DNA from: Bacteroidales bacterium UBA5072
GTDB taxonomy: Bacteria; Bacteroidota; Bacteroidia; Bacteroidales; UBA10428
Length of the DNA stretch: 64,000 nucleotides
Direction: 5' to 3'
NCBI GenBank assembly: GCA_002415855.1
Contig: DIAS01000005.1
Span: 46,581-110,580, forward strand
Both the position numbers and the translations under genes were made by a program. Shown here in pieces: positions 60,266 through 64,000 of the stretch (positions are counted from its first letter, which is position 1; every line of letters begins with the position of its first letter). The notes beneath the pieces are model-generated. The model saw only the letters and a program-made list of their open reading frames with translations. It did not search any database and had not been told where the DNA came from.

Positions 60266-61487
60266 TGATACCCAGCCAGGCGAATGCTCCAATCACCGCA
60301 AGAACAGCGGCTACATGCAGTGCATTTTCCCATCCGATATAACTGGCAATGACCGGGGTCAGTGCAGGAGACAACAATCCTCCCAGGTTGCTTCCCATAT
60401 TCATGATACCGCCTGCTGTTCCGCTTTTATTACCGGCAATGCCCATCATTGTCGCCCAGAAAGGACCTTCCACGCATAGAATAAGCGCAGTGGCAAAGGC
60501 GAGACTTATCGCAGCCATGATGGCACTCCCGGTATGGGCTCCGATAGATATCAACACCCCTGAAAGTGCCATCCCGGTTAATGGAACGATCCTTCGACCC
60601 CATAGCGGCCGGATTTTGCCGGCGGCAAGTCGGTCCGATACATATCCACCCAAAGGAATGGAAACGATTGAAAGTATCCAGGGCAGACTGCTCATCCAGG
60701 CGCCGCTCAGCAAACCAAAATGCCTTTCCTGAACAAGATAAAGGTAAAACCACGAAACAAAGATGTACCCGACATAGCCCTGCAGCGTATAACTGAAAGT
60801 AAGCAGGTAAAAACTCATGCCACGGATCTTTCCGCTTTGCTCTCCTGAAGCGGCTGTTTTGGAGGCTGTACTGTCCGGATCTGTGTTAACATGGGCGGGT
60901 TCTCTGATCCAGAGCCAGATCAGTGCAATGATCAGCGCTGGCATGGCTGAGGCTACCATGGCCGCACGCCAGCCCAGCGACACCATAATATTGGAAACAA
61001 GGGGCGGAGCAATTGCTGATCCAAGGCCAATGGAAGCAATTACTATACCATTGGCCCTACCCTGATAACGGGGATAAACCCAAAGTGAAACTCCTTTTGC
61101 TGAACCCGGATAGGTAGGGGATGCTGAAACACCGGTCAGAAAACGGAAGATCATAAAAATGATCAGTGCGGTTGAGGTATTGAGGTAAAGATTTCCCCAA
61201 CCCACCAGTGTTTGCATGACAGTCAAAATGAACCATAGCCAGGTAACTACTGACAGCAGCCTTCGCGCTCCCAGCCGGTCGGCAATGGCACCTGCCGGGA
61301 TCTGAAACAGGGCATACCCCAGGAGAAATGCACTGAAAATTCGCCCCATGGCTATTTGCGATAATCCAAATTCCTTCATTAGCAGAGGAGCAGCGGTAGA
61401 AACATTGACACGGCACAGATATCCCGCAGTAGCCGTTGCACATAGCATGCCTACAATCCGCCAGGGTTTATGCATGCTTTTGTTCAT
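60234..61487 (-). CDS. MFS transporter (anion:cation symporter-like)
   Basis: A 417-residue carrier with about twelve membrane segments. Features are GYLCRVNVSTAAPLLMKEFGLSQIAMGRIFSAFLLGYALFQIPAGAIADRLGARR (TM1-TM2 and the MFS motif), VSASPTYPGSAKGVSLWVYPRYQGRANGIVIASIGLGSAIAPPLVSNI (TM4-TM5) and GIAGNKSGTAGGIMNMGSNLGGLLSPALTPVIA in the second half. The pattern resembles ACS-family carriers for organic acids such as hexuronates, but the substrate is not determined. The start overlaps the GNAT stop by 4 bp. The 3' end overlaps the convergent adaptor gene by 32 bp. Confidence 0.88.
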   Translation of the reverse strand: MNKSMHKPWRIVGMLCATATAGYLCRVNVSTAAPLLMKEFGLSQIAMGRIFSAFLLGYALFQIPAGAIADRLGARRLLSVVTWLWFILTVMQTLVGWGNLYLNTSTALIIFMIFRFLTGVSASPTYPGSAKGVSLWVYPRYQGRANGIVIASIGLGSAIAPPLVSNIMVSLGWRAAMVASAMPALIIALIWLWIREPAHVNTDPDSTASKTAASGEQSGKIRGMSFYLLTFSYTLQGYVGYIFVSWFYLYLVQERHFGLLSGAWMSSLPWILSIVSIPLGGYVSDRLAAGKIRPLWGRRIVPLTGMALSGVLISIGAHTGSAIMAAISLAFATALILCVEGPFWATMMGIAGNKSGTAGGIMNMGSNLGGLLSPALTPVIASYIGWENALHVAAVLAVIGAFAWLGITIPRKENKNP

Positions 61488-61936
61488 AGTCTCTTCTGCA
61501 TGAGAATTTCCGATTCTCCTTCAATAATATAATCCTTGAATTCACAGGCTGCCTGGTAACCGCATTTCTGATAGAATTTTTGTGCCATTGTGTTAAATGA
61601 TGAAACACAAAGGAACAAATACTTCGCCTTTCCCCTGAAGAGGTTCTCGGTAAAATTCAGCAGTGCGGTTCCTATTTCCCGGCCACGAAATTCCGGATAT
61701 ACGGCAATTGATTTCACATAGGGTGATCCCGCCACACCACGCGGATCAATGATAATGTATCCCGATGGCCTGTGGCCAGCATATGCTGTATACAACAAGA
61801 ACTCTTTATCATTGCAGGTTTTCCTGCATGCGTCCAGTGTGATGCCAAGCGTGATCCAGGGTTCTGTCCCGGCCAGCAGCACAGCCGCCTGGTCACGTTC
61901 AGTTTCATCAGCCACATGAATCTCAATTCCTTCCAT
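61484..61936 (-). CDS. GNAT-family N-acetyltransferase
   Basis: A 150-residue acetyltransferase of GNAT fold. The acetyl-CoA-binding motif A is KSIAVYPEFRGREIGTALLNFTE, preceded by GYIIIDPRGVAGSPYV. Motif B covers YLFLCVSSFNTMAQKFYQKCGYQAACEFKDYI, and the frame ends in MQKRL. The start at 61936 (MEGIEIHVADETE) is chosen over the upstream ATG at 61975, which adds 13 residues. Translation is probably coupled to the MFS gene through a 4-bp overlap. The substrate is unknown. Confidence 0.88.
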   Translation of the reverse strand: MEGIEIHVADETERDQAAVLLAGTEPWITLGITLDACRKTCNDKEFLLYTAYAGHRPSGYIIIDPRGVAGSPYVKSIAVYPEFRGREIGTALLNFTENLFRGKAKYLFLCVSSFNTMAQKFYQKCGYQAACEFKDYIIEGESEILMQKRL

Positions 61937-62129
61937 AAAGTTTGCCTTTCGGGTTGGGAAAAAATAAAAAACCATAAACCTGAGGTAATATATAAAAAAA
62001 GGGAATCAGTCTAAAGTAAAATGACGGAAATTCTGCAGATTATAAAATTATGGCGCTGTGCAGTATTAATTTCCTGCATTGAAATAGGGATATACGAAAT
62101 CAGCTTATTGAAATATTAACTATATTCGT

Positions 62130-62155
62130 TAATTAATACATCGATGTATTAATTA
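62130..62155. promoter_or_regulatory. 26-bp perfect palindrome, probable Rrf2 operator
   Basis: A perfect inverted repeat (left half TAATTAATACATC, no gap) ends exactly on the A of the Rrf2 ATG. AT-rich dyads of this size are typical of Rrf2-family (NsrR/IscR-like) sites. Its position suggests autoregulation and control of the oxidase operon behind it. No other operator-like dyad was seen in the 218-bp space to the GNAT gene. Confidence 0.75.
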
Positions 62156-62589
62156 TGATTTTTACCAGGACAACTACTTATGCCATCAGAATTCTGATAT
62201 TAATGGCCAGTGAAAACAAGAAAGTGTATTCCGCCCGGTATCTGTTTTCAGCTTTGGGAATCCACAACCGTTACTTAAGGAGGGTACTTACCCTGCTGAC
62301 CAACAGAGGTTTCCTGTGTAGTGTACGCGGGAAGAACGGTGGCTTTGCATTTTCAAAAGATCCGGGAAGAATCTTTTTATCGGAGATAATTGATGCAACC
62401 GGGGATCTGGATTCTCTGAGCAGATGCATTATGGGAATTAAGGACTGTCGCGTTGCAGACCGGTGCAATATGCATGATCTCTGGGAAGAGACCAGGCAAA
62501 GAATGGTCTCAATTTTCACGGGCACTTCAGTAGGACAATTGGCGGGAAGTACAAAACTCACTATACCAATAACCATTAAAACGAAGTAA
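62155..62589 (+). CDS. Rrf2-family Fe-S transcriptional regulator
   Basis: A 144-residue winged-helix regulator. The N-terminus MIFTRTTTYAIRILILMA and the recognition helix region YLFSALGIHNRYLRRVLTLL are typical, with wing GFLCSVRGKNGGFAFSKDP. Cysteines 91, 98 and 104 with His107 (SRCIMGIKDC, RVADRCNMHDLW) match the cluster ligands of IscR (Cys92, 98, 104 and His107). It therefore probably binds a [2Fe-2S] or similar cluster and senses NO, redox state or iron. The start codon directly follows a 26-bp palindrome and the subunit II gene begins 1 bp after its stop, so it likely controls this operon. Confidence 0.93.
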   Translation: MIFTRTTTYAIRILILMASENKKVYSARYLFSALGIHNRYLRRVLTLLTNRGFLCSVRGKNGGFAFSKDPGRIFLSEIIDATGDLDSLSRCIMGIKDCRVADRCNMHDLWEETRQRMVSIFTGTSVGQLAGSTKLTIPITIKTK

Positions 62590-62590
62590 T

Positions 62591-63139
62591 ATGGCAGATT
62601 CAAAGGATGTTTTAACCGGATTAATCTGGGTTTATACCCTGTATGCATTGGCGATCCTTTCTGTTGTGGGGTGGTTTGCTTACAAAATCACTTCCAAGGG
62701 CGAGGGTAAGCTGATAAGGCCTTTATTTTTCTATGTTTGGGTAAGCTTCCTGGTTGTCACAGGGGTCTCACTGCACATTTTCACCTACAACACAATTCCC
62801 TGGTCTCCAATGGACCTGAACCGAAATGAGATCAAGGCGGATACTGTATTTCACATCACCGTTGAGAATCATCAGTTCAGACTGCCTGCCAAAAAGCTAA
62901 CGGTCAGGTTAAATCAAAAGGTGCTTTTCGATGTGACCACAAATGACCTTACATACGGATTCGGTCTGTTCAGGCAGGACAATACAATGGTATTCCAGAT
63001 GCAGGTCGTGCCGGGTCATAAAAATGACGTGCTGTGGCAATTTGGTGAGACAGGTATTTTTGATATCCGGTCAACGGAATATTCCGGTCCCAAGGGGGCA
63101 TTCATGCATGAAAAGGCAGTGGTTGAGGTCATTGAATAA
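62591..63139 (+). CDS. haem-copper oxidase subunit II-like protein without CuA ligands
   Basis: A 182-residue protein with two membrane segments (LIWVYTLYALAILSVVGWFA, LFFYVWVSFLVVTGVSLHIF) and a C-terminal cupredoxin-fold domain, the layout of cytochrome c oxidase subunit II. The CuA-binding signature C-x-E-x-C-x3-H-x2-M appears as Ser161-T-Glu163-Y-Ser165-GPKG-AF-Met172: both cysteines and the histidine are lost. The other His (usually in DVTHGFG) is Tyr122 (DLTYGFG). No CuA centre can form, so electrons probably come from quinol rather than cytochrome c. It is translationally close to the Rrf2 gene (1 bp) and 46 bp before subunit I. A quinol NO reductase of the eNOR kind is the best guess. 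Confidence 0.85.
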   Translation: MADSKDVLTGLIWVYTLYALAILSVVGWFAYKITSKGEGKLIRPLFFYVWVSFLVVTGVSLHIFTYNTIPWSPMDLNRNEIKADTVFHITVENHQFRLPAKKLTVRLNQKVLFDVTTNDLTYGFGLFRQDNTMVFQMQVVPGHKNDVLWQFGETGIFDIRSTEYSGPKGAFMHEKAVVEVIE

Positions 63140-63185
63140 GGGTGCCTGTTCAATTCTTGAATTTAAACAATTAATACACTGAAAA

Positions 63186-64000
63186 ATGAGCTTTATACAA
63201 ACATTGTTAAATGGTGAACAGGGATTGTTCAAAGCAAAATCCCTGACAGCGATGCAAAAAATGGCACTGCGATTTGTGGTTATTGGCCTTGTATATTATG
63301 CCTTTGTTGTCATCGAAGGCGTTTTGATGAGGATTTACGAAATACATCCCATACCCCAGGTTTCTACCGAACAGTTCTTCGCCATCATGACGGCACATCC
63401 CCTGGTAGGAATATTTGGTTCAACATACATGATCGTTTTCGGAGCATTCCTGTTTCTGGTTCCTTTTCTGATGAAAAAGCCGCTCTGGAGTATCCGGATG
63501 GCCAATTGGACGTGCATCCTTATCGCTGCAGGCACACTGGTAATGTGGAGTGCCGGATTTTTATCACATTATGCACCCTTATACACTTTATATTGGCCAT
63601 TACCGGCTGATTTTAGCCAGTTCAGCGTCCTGGGCGGCACTTTTTTCATTATCGGTATTGCGCTGATCATGGTGGGGACACTGCTCTTTGTATTTAACAT
63701 CTTTAAAACCATTGTTTATACACCGGAAGGCTGGGAGAAGCAACCTGCTGGCAGACTGCTGGGATCAGCACTTGGATTGAGCGGTTTCCGGTACCTGTTT
63801 AAAAAGCAAAAGGAGGACCACCTGGTTTCACTTCCCGTCGCTGCAATTGCACGGGGGACAGTAGATACTTTTCTGAATGCAGCGGTGATAACGTTTACTG
63901 GTGTACTGATTCTGGTATACATGATCGCGGAGCTATTCGGGCACAGTCTCAAAGCTACCGCCATTGATGCACTGCTTTACAAGAACTGGTTCTGGTGGGG
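63186..64000 (+). CDS. haem-copper oxidase/NO reductase subunit I, N-terminal part (runs past window end)
   Basis: The frame is open from the ATG at 63186 to the window end, about 271 residues. It begins MSFIQTLLNGEQGLF and has several long membrane segments (ALRFVVIGLVYYAFVVIEGVL, LVGIFGSTYMIVFGAFLFLVP, ANWTCILIAAGTLVMWSAGFL, TFFIIGIALIMVGTLLFVFNIF). The low-spin haem histidine is likely that of FFAIMTAHPLVGIFG. The residues near the edge (AVITFTGVLILVYMIAELFGHSLKA ... LYKNWFWWG) fit the helix before the catalytic site. The active-site histidines and the Tyr or Glu that would separate oxidase from NO reductase are beyond the edge. The CuA-less subunit II and an Fe-S Rrf2 regulator in the same operon favour an NO reductase. 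Confidence 0.85.
   Translation, partial: MSFIQTLLNGEQGLFKAKSLTAMQKMALRFVVIGLVYYAFVVIEGVLMRIYEIHPIPQVSTEQFFAIMTAHPLVGIFGSTYMIVFGAFLFLVPFLMKKPLWSIRMANWTCILIAAGTLVMWSAGFLSHYAPLYTLYWPLPADFSQFSVLGGTFFIIGIALIMVGTLLFVFNIFKTIVYTPEGWEKQPAGRLLGSALGLSGFRYLFKKQKEDHLVSLPVAAIARGTVDTFLNAAVITFTGVLILVYMIAELFGHSLKATAIDALLYKNWFWW

Overview
The window is chromosomal DNA of a member of the Bacteroidota, probably a Bacteroidales or Marinilabiliales-type glycan degrader. The evidence is two SusC receptors (one with SusD and a SusE-like lipoprotein), a FecI/FecR pair of Bacteroidetes type, type IX secretion (T9SS) C-terminal tails, Bacteroidetes-type -7 boxes (TAnnTTTG), a CusA-TolC fusion, and DUF6443 Rhs proteins. 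No rRNA or tRNA gene, CRISPR array or phage structural gene was seen.

Region 1 (1-6.9 kb, minus strand) is a glycan-utilisation locus: a GH2 beta-galactosidase, an ECF sigma factor, a FecR anti-sigma factor and a SusC/TonB receptor with an STN signalling domain that runs off the left edge. Region 2 (7.0-23.4 kb) is a complete starch/maltose system. A LacI-type regulator sits between a plus-strand surface locus (SusC, SusD, SusE-like, a T9SS-secreted GH13 amylase) and a minus-strand operon (maltose-type MFS carrier, beta-phosphoglucomutase, GH65 maltose phosphorylase, GH13 lipoprotein). Matching LacI-type operators lie upstream of both promoters. The predicted route is amylase cutting at the surface, SusCD import, carrier uptake, then phosphorolysis of maltose to glucose plus beta-glucose 1-phosphate, and on to glucose 6-phosphate.

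Region 3 (23.4-38.0 kb) is an accessory island of about 14.65 kb, inserted exactly between the 3' ends of the amylase gene and a convergent DUF1015 gene. A 65-bp direct repeat holding both gene ends is present at each border, with 2 mismatches. The island carries a REP-like hairpin array, an IS3 remnant with an intact IS256-family element nested in it, a REP-associated tyrosine transposase with duplicated ends, and a minus-strand Rhs cluster. That cluster is a LamG/InlB-repeat protein, a frameshifted Rhs protein, a T9SS beta-helix protein, a DUF6443 Rhs protein with a zincin-like (HEXXGH) C-terminal tip, and a small secreted TIMP/NTR-like protein. The last two form a candidate metallopeptidase toxin and inhibitor pair, the most novel item here.

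Region 4 (38.0-54.6 kb) is mostly housekeeping: DUF1015, serA, serC, comB, a very large secreted protein of unknown function, tpiA, a methyltransferase, a PHP phosphoesterase, and a ROK kinase-MFS-SIS sugar operon. Region 5 (54.7-64.0 kb) holds a CusA-TolC fused heavy-metal efflux pump with its adaptor and a GNAT/MFS pair. It ends with an Rrf2 regulator that has a 26-bp palindromic operator at its start codon, followed by a CuA-less subunit II and a haem-copper oxidase subunit I cut by the right edge. This last operon is probably a nitric-oxide reductase-type enzyme under an Fe-S regulator.

Start codons were moved downstream of the longest reading frame where family length or signal peptide argued for it. 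All assignments come from reading the sequence; no database search was run.
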